Source: Owenia fusiformis (Eukaryota; Annelida; Polychaeta; Sabellida; Oweniidae). From it: a stretch of DNA of 64,000 nt. The notes under the pieces were generated by a model that saw only the letters and a program-made list of their open reading frames with translations, did no database searches and was not told where the DNA came from. The position numbers and the translations under genes are program-made. Location: positions 26,415,375 through 26,479,374 of the forward strand of contig CAIIXF020000005.1 of NCBI GenBank assembly GCA_903813345.2. Reading direction: 5' to 3'. Positions 34,809 to 47,400 of this stretch are shown one piece after another (the first letter of the stretch is position 1; every line of letters starts with the position of its first letter).

Positions 34809-35999
34809 ATTAGGTGAGAAATATAATAGAAAAAGAATACTGATGAATATGAGCATGACCTGAGAAGTGATGTTGATAGCTTGTTGATAGCTTGCATGAC
34901 CATCTAATATTGTAACAAGGGTGTAACAGATTTTGAAGTAGCGTCTAAGAAAGCTAGCGACCTCCCAAGAATGGAAACACACTTTCACAATCAATAAGAT
35001 GAACGGTCAACAATCTTAAGATCTGAATAAATTTCAGACTTCTTTAATCAAATGTAAAAGCCGAGTTTCTTTGTGAAATCAAGGGATAACAAGTCCAGGG
35101 TAATATGTATGTAAAAGATTACTATGAAGCATGAACAGTACATATTTGATACTTCTGGTAAATATCCAAAAATTCTGGAAAGCTTAGTGAGGATTTAAGC
35201 TGTGGACATTGTTACATATTTATGACATTGATTTTGTCATGTGCAAATGAAATCAAGGAATACTCGATTCATTATTCTTCTCTGATCAGGAGATACTGTT
35301 TGGATTAACAAATGATGACAAGTATTAAATAATACTTTGACATGTCAAACAAGATCTTTGAATTCTAAATGAAACCTTGCGAATTCTGAAACCTTCGTGG
35401 ATTCTTTTAACAATAGTCATAATAAAAAGATTATTGGTCACATATTTAACCATAAGTCATTGTTCCATAATATGAAAGGGTCATATCCATATGTAGGGAG
35501 GATATTGTATCTTCCCTCAACCTTTCCAGAGCTTCAGGATGTCCTATTAATTTTAAAACTTTAAACATGAAATTTTTCCAAAAATGATATCTGTATATTT
35601 GAACCCAAAACCTTTATTAATATCCCTAAAGGGCAGAAACCCCAGTCCTGTAGATATAGATACATCCCTTGAGATAAACCCACACTCCCAGTATAGGACC
35701 ATTATGTATGTTACACAAACAACTATTTTCAATCCTAAAGACAAAACAACTTGGATGTCAACAGAGAAGATGTTTACTAATAATCTCATACTCTTCTTGG
35801 GGGACTTATTATATCTACCCACATTATCCAAGATGAGTGTCTCACAAATTATGATATAACTATGAAACATTACGCAAGTAAGTAAACTAAAAATAAGAAA
35901 AACAGCAACCCCTAGAATTGCAAATCCCAGCGAAAAAAATGATCAAATCACTTGTCATTTTGAAGATGATACAAAGAAGTCATCAGTCTTTAAGAGTTG
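34809..35999. other. No gene seen
   Basis: AT-rich sequence. Overlapping frames on both strands at 35553-35870 mirror each other and do not resemble a known protein. Confidence 0.45.
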
Positions 36000-36370
36000 G
36001 ACCAAATCTGAGAACCAGTATTTGGGCAGCCATCTTGAAAGGTCCTTCTAGAGCACAGTCCTATGTCCACAAGGCATCCTTGACTACTGGTACCTGAGTT
36101 AATCAAAGATTACATTCATACAAAAATGATGGCTAGTTTGAATTGAGCAGCTACGATATATTGGAAATTCCTTCCTTAACAGATCCTTTTCTGATAAGAC
36201 ACTAACGGTGGCTTTTTTGAACTGAATGGCCATATTGAATTTCTTTCCTTAGCCTAAGAGACACAGTACTATAAAATTTTAACCAAATCTGACAAGTCTC
36301 TATTTGAGTTATCACACAAAGAGACAGAGACACATACAGGCAGACAAACAGACAAACAGACTGACTTACA
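36000..36370 (+). repeat. Dispersed repeat, ATTTTAACCAAATCTGAC...GAGACAGAGACA type
   Basis: The blocks TTTTAACCAAATCTGACAAG, TTTGAGTTATCACACAAA and the following CAGACAAACAGAC tail are partly matched at about 49484-49620 (TTTAAACCATATCTGTCAAC, TTTTTGAGTTATTGCC). Internal near-duplicates (GCCATnTTGAA..., TTCCTTCCTTA) suggest a modular repeat. Confidence 0.5.
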
Positions 36371-39052
36371 GCTTCTCCATATATTTACTAGAACTGTGTT
36401 TGGTGGGATAAAAAATCACATGCAATTACTTATTGTATAAGATGTAGACTAATCATTTAACAATGTACTTTTGACATACTGTAATTATTAAACAAGTGAT
36501 GGATAATAATCTGGTTTTCCTCATCTACTCACAGGTATTGCCAGCACATGTCATATTAATACATAACATGTGAAATAGCATGTGCATTTTAATAAAAATC
36601 AAAATCAAATTACATATGGAGATGACAAAGAACATTAGAGTTCTTGAAATCACACATAATTTGAAATTATTTTGTATTGTTGGACTTTTCCTTAATCACC
36701 TTGGTTGTAAGCATTGATTGCATTTATATGTACGCTCACCATATGTACTTACATCCTTCAAAAATGTCACATGGCATCCCAGAATGCAAAGTGAAATTGC
36801 ATAATTGATTACATGTACTTAATAAATGCAAGTTGCAACCTCACCCCATCTAAGATTTTGAAGATTTTTCAGATATAAAATGAACGATGTTGTGATTTGA
36901 ACTAATAAGAATAACATTTATCATTAAAAAATCTTGAATTGATTTTACATAAGAGTTTGATAACAAGCAATACTTGATTCCATGGATACTCTATGGATAA
37001 GTCTGGATGGTACATAAATCAGGAATAGTATTATATCTCTTTCCGAGACTGAGATATTAAACACGTTTTTTTTTGTAAAATAATATAAAATATCTTTGAT
37101 GAGTAATCTTGGATTTTACTGTGTATAGAAGACCACTCAATTGTTCCTTAGCAACCAATAACGAAGACATCGCCAATTAAAAGCAATTATCTGACTCTTA
37201 ACTTTATTAACAACCGGTGAATCGTTAGGCGGGTGATAAGTGTTATATTCCCCACATGGAGATGCCTATGACTCAATATATCCTGGCGAAGTTTACTTAG
37301 CACTTCCAATCAAGTCGATTTAATCTTTTTCTAGTTATTCACTATTTTTTACTGGAAGCATAACTCTTATTCATAAAGAAAATTAAGTTCATATGATATT
37401 TAATCAAGATCACAAGATAAGTATGTCAAATATCCCCAGTGAGCAAGGCTGGAGGCAAACATACATTCTATCGATGTGCTTCCATACAAGAAATTGAATA
37501 TAAAAAAGTTCACTACCACTGATTAGAAAATTGTAACCAAATAAATAAAATATATCAATCAAATATGAGGATTAAATACAGTTTACTTGACATGTACATT
37601 TGTAAATCAGAGGTATATTTAGTATATCATTTTGAGGGAAATGAATGGAAAAAGTACATCGATATATTATACATCATGCAATGATGACAATTGTCTCCCT
37701 AAAAATCTGATCTTTTCTTAGGATTTTTTGGTCAAAATTGTCCATATTATACATGTAAAATGTAAACATAAATTGGAAAATAAAAGCTGGCTACAAACAT
37801 GAGTGTCCATATATAACTGTATAATTCGATTTAGTATTAAAAATGAAAAGATGCACATGACATGACATGACATTGACATGACATGAGATATAAATGCAGT
37901 TGTATTCTTTACCAATCTTCTTCACCATTCAAAGTACTCAAAACACAAAACTATCAGTGTCGCTTTATAATGGCTCTAAATAATAATTGAAGCCATGTTA
38001 ACCAATATTGATAATATTACATTTAAGGTGTCATGTTAAGACTAATGAACACATTCTCGATTTCCAAAAAATCATTTTCATCAACCACTAAGGTTAAGAT
38101 AATATTTCACTGTCTAATTACTTCTCAGGAAATTCACCAGTCTGTCTATTTTTGCCAACTTAAAGTCAATTCATCAAAAGTTTTTCCATGAGTACTTCCA
38201 TGTTGCAATGATATCTTCCCACTGGTTGTCTCTCACAGAGAAAATAACTCATTAATATAAATTGATTCTATCAGAATAGCATCAACGCATTTCCTTCGAA
38301 ACAGAAGAATAATCCTTCAAACATTAGTAGAATGTCACACAGCACAAGATGGCAATATTACATGTGACACGTCTAATTTAAAACTAGATACTAAGGAATA
38401 ATATTAAGCTCAAACGGTTTGATCAATTAGTTCTGTTCTGTTAGTTCAAGTAAGTTAGCTATCAAACCAATTTTTTGAACATGTATTTACCCTTTCACAT
38501 ACATGTTCTGAAATTTTTTCCTTGCGTAGGTTTTCGATTCTCACTTATTTTTGCTGCTTTTACAAGTGTGAGTGAAAAGGTTTTTAGAATGGGTGCAAGC
38601 CTTTTTACAAGATTTTGAGTTTAGTTTCTAAGTTTCTCATTGGCAAAAATGGATAGACAGTTTATCTCCACAATAGTAACATTATAATTGATTGACAAAG
38701 TGACAAAAAGTACAGTCTAATTAAGGGGTTGAATAAAAGAATCAGCAAAGATGAGGAAAATGAAAAAGAAGAAGATTTATTTGCCCATAATTAACCAGCA
38801 AGATGTCACGTTCTAGTCTGTTATTGTAAACAACAAGAAGAGAAGGGGAGGGGGTTACTTGTCAATTAACAATAGATATGACGTACCTTCCCAGACTAAA
38901 TGTCTATCATTATACTCCTGAAACAAGACGTTGCCTTGTGAAGAGCTCTCAAACTGACAATAGATCAAGTGAATGAGACAATTACGCAAGTTTTAACTCA
39001 CGTAACATGTAATTTTGTGCCATTTTTTAGATTTCCTTGAAATGAACATAGT
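36371..39052. other. No gene seen
   Basis: AT-rich sequence. A short GACAT tandem tract (about 37857-37887) is the only repeat noted. Confidence 0.45.
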
Positions 39053-39490
39053 ACAGTATTAACCTGTTTATCTGAACATATCCCTAATCTGAACACCTCC
39101 CAATATGAACTCTTTTTTTCTAATCGCATTTTCCCTTCCATTGGCAACCATGTTAAAAACCTTGAATGGGAAACCTGCTAATTCGAACAATGAACAGTAA
39201 TATTTGAAAAAAAAGAATCTGTTTAGCATGAAGACTTTTCATAAAATATCACAAGTTTTATGCAAAATCGCTCAAATATTTTCTTTTCATCACTTTTTAT
39301 GATGTTCAAACTTTTGGAAAAAACATTAATTGGTAATAAATTCATTTGAATCAGATTCTCTCTTTGGTATGATGTTGTACTATATATATCTATTGAAAAT
39401 GAGTTCACATTTCTTCAAAATCCAGAATATCTCCTTATCTGAACACTTTCAGCCGGTCCCAATGGCGTTTGGATAAGACAGGTTTTACTG
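39053..39490. mobile_element. 438-bp pogo/Tigger-like MITE
   Basis: The left end CAGTATTAACCTGTTTATCT is followed by GAACATATCCCTAATCTGAAC. The right end is GACAGGTTTTACTG. It is bordered by TA on both sides. The right half carries GGTCCCAATGGCGTTTGGAT, homologous to the 24754 end. No transposase frame. Confidence 0.7.
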
Positions 39491-40582
39491 TAGATATTAA
39501 GAGGTAGTTTTATCCATCACGAGTCTTTCCTATAACTTGACATAATGAACATTACCAGGAATAACAACCAAGGGGTGATTTCTCAAAGGAGTAATTCTTC
39601 TGTAATTCATGGACAGAAACCAATTGTTTTTCCACTCTAAAAAATATCACTCAATCACTTATATGCAACCTTCATAATCTTGTTTCCTCAGAGGCCCATA
39701 GAACTATATTCTGTGGTTGATTACTAATATCACAGCTGAGTGATCAGGTCATCTAGTGATTGATCACTTGACTGATATCGAGCAATCAGACCTTGAAATT
39801 CCATATATTTTTCATGGTGTCACTCATAAAACCAGGAATTAAGCAGATATATATTTCAGCAGCTGCGTCATTTTGCAAATCAACAAAGCCACATTTAAAG
39901 TACAGAAATTGAACAAATGTTATTTTAAATGGGGTAATATTTTCTAATGATGATTGAAAAATCAATTGATACCAGCAATCTGTAAGTTGGTTCCAGGTAT
40001 GATTATAACAGAGCAAAACAGATATTCAAACAAATGATGAGAAGTCAGATTAGCACTCTCTCTAATGTTTATTAGTCTATGTGGACAAGGTAAAAGTAAA
40101 GTCATGAAAAGCCAATACTGATAACATAAAGCCCTGTCTCTAAGGCATGATTTAAGAGTCTTACATAAACCTAACATTATTTTTGATTATTTTGAATCTT
40201 AACTAGCTACCTACCATCTTTTGGCACTTTAGATTCACCATTTACCACAAAATGGAAATATCAGAGATGATTTAAAGACAGAGAAATATATAATTACTTA
40301 AAAGATGGCAACATAAAGCAGTATATAATACCATGATGACATCTTTAAATATTAAAAAAAAATTGAAAAGATGGTGTAGCTGTTTAATGGTATATCATAC
40401 AAACTATGTAATGGTACAAGGAGTTACAGAAAGATAGATGTCATCATTAAAAAAAAAACAGCTGACTAGTCTTTCAAATGAACTTTTCAGAAATCAGTAC
40501 ACTTCAGTTGAAATTGCCATTTACTCCTTCCTCTAAATGACACGGACTTCCTTATTGAAATACTATAGATATTTGGAAGTCC
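39491..40582. other. No gene seen, possibly distal FBXL5 3' UTR
   Basis: AT-rich sequence between two elements, downstream of FBXL5 in its direction of transcription. No features recognised. Confidence 0.4.
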
Positions 40583-40587
40583 TAATT

Positions 40588-41436
40588 CACCCTATGCAGA
40601 CAGAGCCTGTGGGAAATATTGGGTGCGGAGCAAATGAGCGGAGGGTGCGGAGCTAACGGTTATTTTTGAATTTAAATTTGGGATATTTCTGAAACTAAGC
40701 CGTTTTGGGACTTCAAATATACCAAGATATGTGTATTTGACACCAAATATCAATACAATTGTGAAAATAGTAGCGCAATTCATTCTATAGCGACGCAGTG
40801 TGCCTTAAACCTTTCCCAGACCTATATATTTTGAAATTATCCTTTTAATACTGAGTCCCCAGCATTCATAAAAAATGGTGTTCAAGGTGCACTATCTATA
40901 CAAATTATTTTTGCATCTTGGAAGCCAGGCAGTATCTGTGTGATTTTATAAAAATTCGGAAATTTTTTCAGATATGAGCCCCCTCTAAATATTGGGTGCG
41001 GAGCAGCTCCATAAACATAGCTCCGCACCCAATATTTAGAGGGGCTCATATCTGAAGAACATTTCCGAATTTTTATAAAATCACACAGATACTGCCTGGC
41101 TTCCAAGATGCAAAAATAATTTGCATGGGTAGTGTATCTTGAACACCATTTTTTATGAATGTTGGGGACGCAGTATTAAAAGGATAGTCTCAAAATATAT
41201 AGGTCTGGGAAATGTTTAAGGCATACTGCGTCGCTATAAAATGAATTGCACTACTATTTTCACAATTTTATTGATATTTGGTGTCAAATACACATATCTT
41301 GGTATATTTGAAGTCCCAAAACGGCTTAGTTTCAGAAATATCCCAATTTTAAATTCAAAAATGACCGTTAGCTCCGCACCCTCCGCTCATTTGAGCCGCA
41401 CCCAATATTTCCCACAGGCTCTGTCTGCATAGGGTG
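40588..41436. mobile_element. Giant palindrome, 417-bp arms and 15-nt loop
   Basis: The left arm 40588-41004 and right arm 41020-41436 are both exactly 417 bp and near-perfect reverse complements, with only scattered mismatches. The loop is 41005-41019. TAATT flanks both ends directly (40583-40587 and 41437-41441), a 5-bp target duplication. The motif AATATTGGGTGCGGAGC occurs near both the outer and inner end of each arm. No ORF of interest. It starts 50 nt past the FBXL5 stop codon. Confidence 0.93.
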
Positions 41437-41485
41437 TAATTAAAACACTTTCCTCACCTGGTATATGTATGAATAATATGAAGAA

Positions 41486-44400
41486 TTAATTGCCCTTCCT
41501 GCAGCAGACCCTTGCATTACACTCCACATTCTGACAGCCACTTGCAGTGGAGGAATAGGGACCATCTTCTATGTTATCACAATAGAAGAGTGTCTCAGCA
41601 GGGAGATTGGGGCACCTCTTTACAAGATGAAACAGTCCTTTAGCAGTAACCCCCAAACAGCCTGATAGATCAACTAGTGTCAACTTTGGCAATGTGTGTG
41701 AACCAATAGCCCTAGAATGGAATTATTAGAAATGATTAAGAAATACATTTATGGCAAGTTAAGGTTGTAGCATGTTTTCTATAACATACAACAAAGATTA
41801 ATTTAAACATAATTTTTAGATACATGTATTTTCTACCAAAATTTACTTTTATCTTAGTAAAATAAGTATTAGATAGGTTCAGCTTAAATGATCTTGTCAA
41901 GTTCAAGGTGGTGCGTCTCAATTTTGTATGTAAAAGGTTTTAGTGGCTGTACCCTATTGAAGGACTATTTCCCACCCAGTTCAAAATCTGTTTGCACACA
42001 GCAAAACTTGGATTTACCACCCTGTTGGAGAAAAAACCTTGGGAGACCACTGAGAATTGTTAATTAATTTTGAAAACACTATTCAATTGTATACCTTAAT
42101 CCAACATCTGAGACAAGAAAGCATCCGGAGACATTTAACTTCTCCAGGGTACACACCCAACGTCTATCAATGTGCCTGTTATTGCACAGATCCTTTGTGG
42201 CTTTTGACTTTCCAGTAGGCCTTAATAGCACCTGCTCTACGGAGTAGCCATTGTCTTTAGGATTACTTTTGTATAGGGTGGTACAGTCTTCAATGTTAAT
42301 AGAGGAATTTGATTGGGTCTTATCACAGCCTTCGTGGCACTGGGTTCCACAATTTTTAACTGCATTTGGGTGGTTTTTGTCCTTAACAGAGTCACGTGGT
42401 TTGCATTTAAGCTTATAGCTGCTGCTCTCACGTAGGTTTTTGTAATCACAACATCCAATTGGTGATTCATTGCCAGCTTGTGTTTCTGTGTGATTAGCAT
42501 AGTGGCTGTCGATTCCCTGGTTTCCATCATTTGGCACTGTAGTATTGTCAGTATTCTGATCACCTTGCAAAGTCAATCTATTCAGTCTATCACAATAACA
42601 AAACTCCTCATTTGCATCAGGAGTCTCCTTGTGTTGTTTAGAAGAGGTCTCCTTGTCAGAATGGTTGTAGTCTTCAGAAGTGTCTATGTAGTGCATGGCT
42701 TCTGCCAGCCTTAGCATGGCAATGTCTGATATATTTGTACAACCTGATAGGTTTAAAGTCTTTAATTTCTTGCCACATCTATGCTTGGCCAACCTGAAAT
42801 CAAAAATAAAACATTAATGTTTGAGAAATTGTACTCGCAAGCTTTTTGGTTTAGTTGATCAAATAAGTTTCCAAGGGCTTTTCTGAATATCATAATTTGA
42901 GCTTTTTTTACATGGAGTGTCTATTACATACCCTTTGAATGCACTGTCTCCCACTCTTGTTTGACTACAATCTACATGCTCCACATTTGGACACCTCTTC
43001 AACATCTTATTCATCTGAAAGATTCATAAGTATAAGAACTGATTATATCATTATTTAGAATACTGTAGAAGTGGAAACTTTAGCGAAACAAAACTTTAGC
43101 GAGATGGTCCCTAAAACTCTATTGCCGAATTAAACTTTACCGGACCAGCAATCAAGAAAATGGAAAATTACTTGGGCGAGCTTATAAGCTTATTATTAGA
43201 TTATCATGACGCATTTATTCACCAACACGATTGGTTGCATTTTTTAAACCCCGAGATGTTAACATGTATCACAGTTATTAGCCCTATAATTAAACTTGCC
43301 TTTCGAGGAATGGCGTGTCACCATCAAAGGTAAGTCGTTTATGTTTGTGTGTAATCCCCAATCAATGTGCTCAAACGGTACAGTAGGTGTTAATACCCGA
43401 CAAACAATCAAATAAGTAACAAACTTGGCTAATTCACTATCATTTTTCTATTTATTGTACTATTGTAGGTGGATGTTGACTTGTGTTTATGTTCTGTTCA
43501 GTATCTTATGTTTTGTTTAGGAATAAATACTAGTATATTCTCATAAAATAATCGTGTCATTCATGTTAGTGGTAACTTGTCACGTGACAGTAGATATCCA
43601 ATCAAATAACAGATTTTGCGATCGAAAAACCGAAAAATTGATTTCTGTAATGTTTTCATCATTTAGGGCAACAAAACATGATTGCAAAACAAAATAGGTA
43701 TTAATTATGATTGTAAATCGATGAGGAAGCACTGAGGTATGTATTATTTATGTATTCGAAACGAAATTCAGCATCTGAAGCCTCATTCATAAAGCCAACG
43801 TAAATATTTCCATTTACGTCCACGTAACTCAATTGTACGTTGGACGTAAAAACATCGCTCCGTCGTATTCATAAACATATGCGGAAATTGGAGATCTACG
43901 TTTAACTTTCCGCAAGGACTTACGCAATGAAAATAATATACTATATACTCCCATATCATGTCCCAATTTTATGATCACGTGCATGTACGTATTTGAATAA
44001 GATTGCATCGTTCACGCACGCGTAATTTGACGCATTCCTCGTTGTCACGATTGCCTCTTGATTATTTATACCCCTATATAAAACCGTACCATATTCCATT
44101 CGACTTCATTTTCTCCGCACATTCCTCGGTAAAATCATGTCTGAGAAAAAAAGACAAGTACACTTTACAATCTTCGGAAAATGAAGCGCTCATTAACAAA
44201 ATTGAACTTGAACAAGATGTTGTCAATAATAAACTTTCTGACATACAAGGGGTGATCAACAAATAACCCAAATATGACCCTATATCAGAAACTAATTGGA
44301 GTTGGAACACCAAATTTGAAACATCGTATCACCAAACATTCATCAATATTTTGGGAAAATTTCAGGCACAAACATTGATATATACCAAAGATACAATTAC

Positions 44401-47400
44401 CATAGTAACCCTGGGTATGGGTACCTGAAGCAGGTCTTAAATATTAAGTAACAAGAAGGATTTGGCACACGGCAACCTAAGCCATGGACACGCGAAGCAC
44501 CTCAAATGTACGATGTCACAAATATGTTTTTGATAATCATTTTCATGCTCATAACTTATGCCCAGTTCATGTTAAATAGTGACGGTTTCTTCAACCATGA
44601 CCAGCTGCTCTTCTTCTTTAATCATCTCTGCTGTGCGTGTTGTTTTTGGAGCACCTATACATGAAGCATCCTCAGCGGATCTTCTTGGCTTTACAGAAAT
44701 GTGCTGTACCATCTGTAGACATTGCTTAGTTCATTTACATCACCAAATGACTTCTTTAGCATTTCATAAGTTTTTTTTGCAGTGACATTTCATTCAAAAT
44801 ACAGCATTATATCAGTTCTCTCTGAGTGTCTTCTATTGAGATCTGAAGTTTTCAATTCAACCATTTTTCAGTATGACTGACTTGACTTTGACTTCCTCAA
44901 TGCCTGTGTCTTCTGTCATCCTATCGTTGGATATCGACATGTATAATGACAAACCTATTATATTGTTGGGTAGGTATAACGACATCACGATTGATTAGTA
45001 TATCACATCAATTAACAGAAACTTTTCAAGATTGATTTACACCCGAATAACATCAAATCTGAATGAATTAACGGTGTCTTTTAAACTCATTTTGGACAGA
45101 CGTTCAATATGTTACGCGGTAAACACGATACAAAAATATGTCATATTCCGCAATGATTATGGCATATTCACTTGCGGTGTATGACAGATTCACCTGCGGT
45201 ATATGGCATACACACTAACCAATGAGAACGTGATACGGAAGTACGCAATTGTCAATTGCATCGATTGAACGAACAAGTAAAACGTTATAAATTATTATGA
45301 TGATTACTGAATCAACAGTTCTGTGTATCGAATATATTAACTTAGCAGAAGTATCAGTCACCAATCCTGAGTAATAAACTTACTAAATCAATCCAGGATT
45401 CATATATTAGTACTCGACCACTAACTATATTTGTAATCCAGCGTAGTTTTACATTTAGAGTCGATTCTCGCAACCAATCAAATCAAGGCTTTCTGTATCA
45501 CGTTTTCACCTGCGGTATATGTCATATTCACCTGCGGTATATGGCATATTCCGCAAGTGAGTATGACATATTCCGCAGGTGAGTATCGGGTATATAGAAT
45601 ATCGCATATTCACCTGCGGAATATGCCATATACCGCAGGTGAGTATGACATATTCACCCGTATCACAAATACCGCGCAACCATGAATGTATGCCATATAC
45701 CGCGTAACACAATAAATTATCGTTATGATTCACGACCTCCTTCAGATGCCCATACCACGGGTTGCTATGGCAACCGTTACTCCGACATAAAGTAATATTT
45801 GTGCCTCAGATTTTGTGGAAATAATGATGAATGTTTGGTGATACAATGTATCAGATTTGGTGTTCTAACTCCAATTAGTTTCTGAGATAGGGCTCTATTT
45901 GCGTTACTTGTTGATCACCCCTTGTAGTTACGAATAGGCGGAATGCGTGGATGCGAATAACCAAACGTGTAAGTTTTAATACGCATGCTAAGCTTAGTTG
46001 CATCGTAGAAAGATGTCAATTCATTTCCGTGTCTCAATATCTGCACCATCAATTAAACTGTATGTAATTATTAAAAATGCGCATGTAATTACAAAAAATA
46101 ATAAACAAAGTCATGTGATTATCAACGATTCGTATTTTTTAAAAACATCATTATACTATGCATAGGTAAATGCAGTAGGTGGCCCGAGAGAGATGTTGCT
46201 GATGTAAAAAAAATTACGTTGAACGTAAATGAAAGATACGTTGCTGTTTACGCTTGGACACCTAAAAATTGATGACATTTTCGTACCTGTCTTTGGAACC
46301 AGCTAGATACTTGAAGATTTCAAGCAAATGACAAATCATTTTAACATTATACGTATTATATCTAAAACAAGTGTTTCACAAAATCTTATGGTAATTGGAT
46401 ACTAAACGTACGAATAAACAGTGTTTTTAAGGCTGGGCGTAAAGTTACACGGTGAAGATACTTGACGTAAATATTTTGTAAGATCCGCAGGACTTTACGT
46501 TCATCGTAAAGTTACGTTTGCTTTATGAATCCCAAAATAAGTTTCCGTAATACGATACTTTGACGTAAGTCCTACGTTGGCTTTATGAATAAGGCTTCTG
46601 GATGTTAATCTGTATTCGTCACGGTATTATCGCCCACCGATATTTTTTTACATTTTTCTCTACGAATTTTTATTTTGGTGTCTCTCCTCCAACGCTAAAT
46701 TTCGCCAAAGTTTCCACGTCGTTAAAGTTTCCACTTCTACAGTAACTACCATACTTATGCCAATATTAGAGCAACAAGACACACCTTGATAAATATCAAG
46801 CTTTTTATCAAAGAAATTCAAGATGACTGCCAAGTAATTTATCCAGCATGCCTAAAACCTAATCATATCTTGGCAATAGTCTGCTCTTGCATCTGTATAA
46901 ATTAAAAGTTGAAAGGGTAAGCAGTTTTTCTAGAATTTTGACAAAATTTTTGTGATGCCCACCCACCGTTAGTTACCCACAGATACACGCCCATCGACAC
47001 AGATTTAAATGACTACAATATAGCACTTTAAAAAGTGTGATAATGATTATGAATCATAGAGGATAATAAACTTATTTCTCCATGTCACCTAACTCACCAC
47101 AGAATTGGTGATTCCCCTACTTCCAGCAAGGTCTAATGTCTCTACTCCAAAGCCAACCATTGGCAGCAGGTAACGGGAGATCCCACTCAACATCTTTGCT
47201 TCTTTACGAATCTACAAGTGAATCACATCATAAGAATACTTGCATAAAAAACATTTTCTCCACTTTTAATAATGAAATGAAGGAACAGTTGATTTCACAT
47301 TTAAACCCTTCATTTACAATTAGCGCTAAATAGGCTATTTCTCAAACTATGATAAAGCAATCTGATAAATGATTTAAAACTGTAAAACCAACACATAAAA

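Larger units (their letters stand above)
43778..46597. mobile_element. Nest level 2, AAGCCTnATTCATAAAG ends
   Basis: The left end is AAGCCTCATTCATAAAGCCA and the right end is TGGCTTTATGAATAAGGCTT. CTG flanks both sides (43775-43777 and 46598-46600), a possible 3-bp duplication as in PIF/Harbinger-type elements. The sub-terminal regions carry many TTTACGT/ACGTAAA repeats. No transposase frame. Confidence 0.78.
43063..46742. mobile_element. Nest level 1 (outermost), TA-flanked, in an FBXL5 intron
   Basis: The inverted ends are CTGTAGAAGTGGAAACTTTA and TAAAGTTTCCACTTCTACAG, with TA on both outer sides (43061-43062, 46743-46744). A second GGAAACTTT/AACTTTAGCG-type copy lies just inside each end. 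Its own sequence is short. Most of the 3.7 kb is later insertions. Confidence 0.82.

Noticed and set aside
35553-35870. Overlapping ~100-codon frames on both strands
   Set aside because: Mirror-image frames in the same DNA with no recognised motif. At most one could be real, and neither has supporting context.
42237-42563. Alternative 108-codon frame inside FBXL5 exon 9
   Set aside because: Frame-shifted shadow of the FBXL5 coding sequence.
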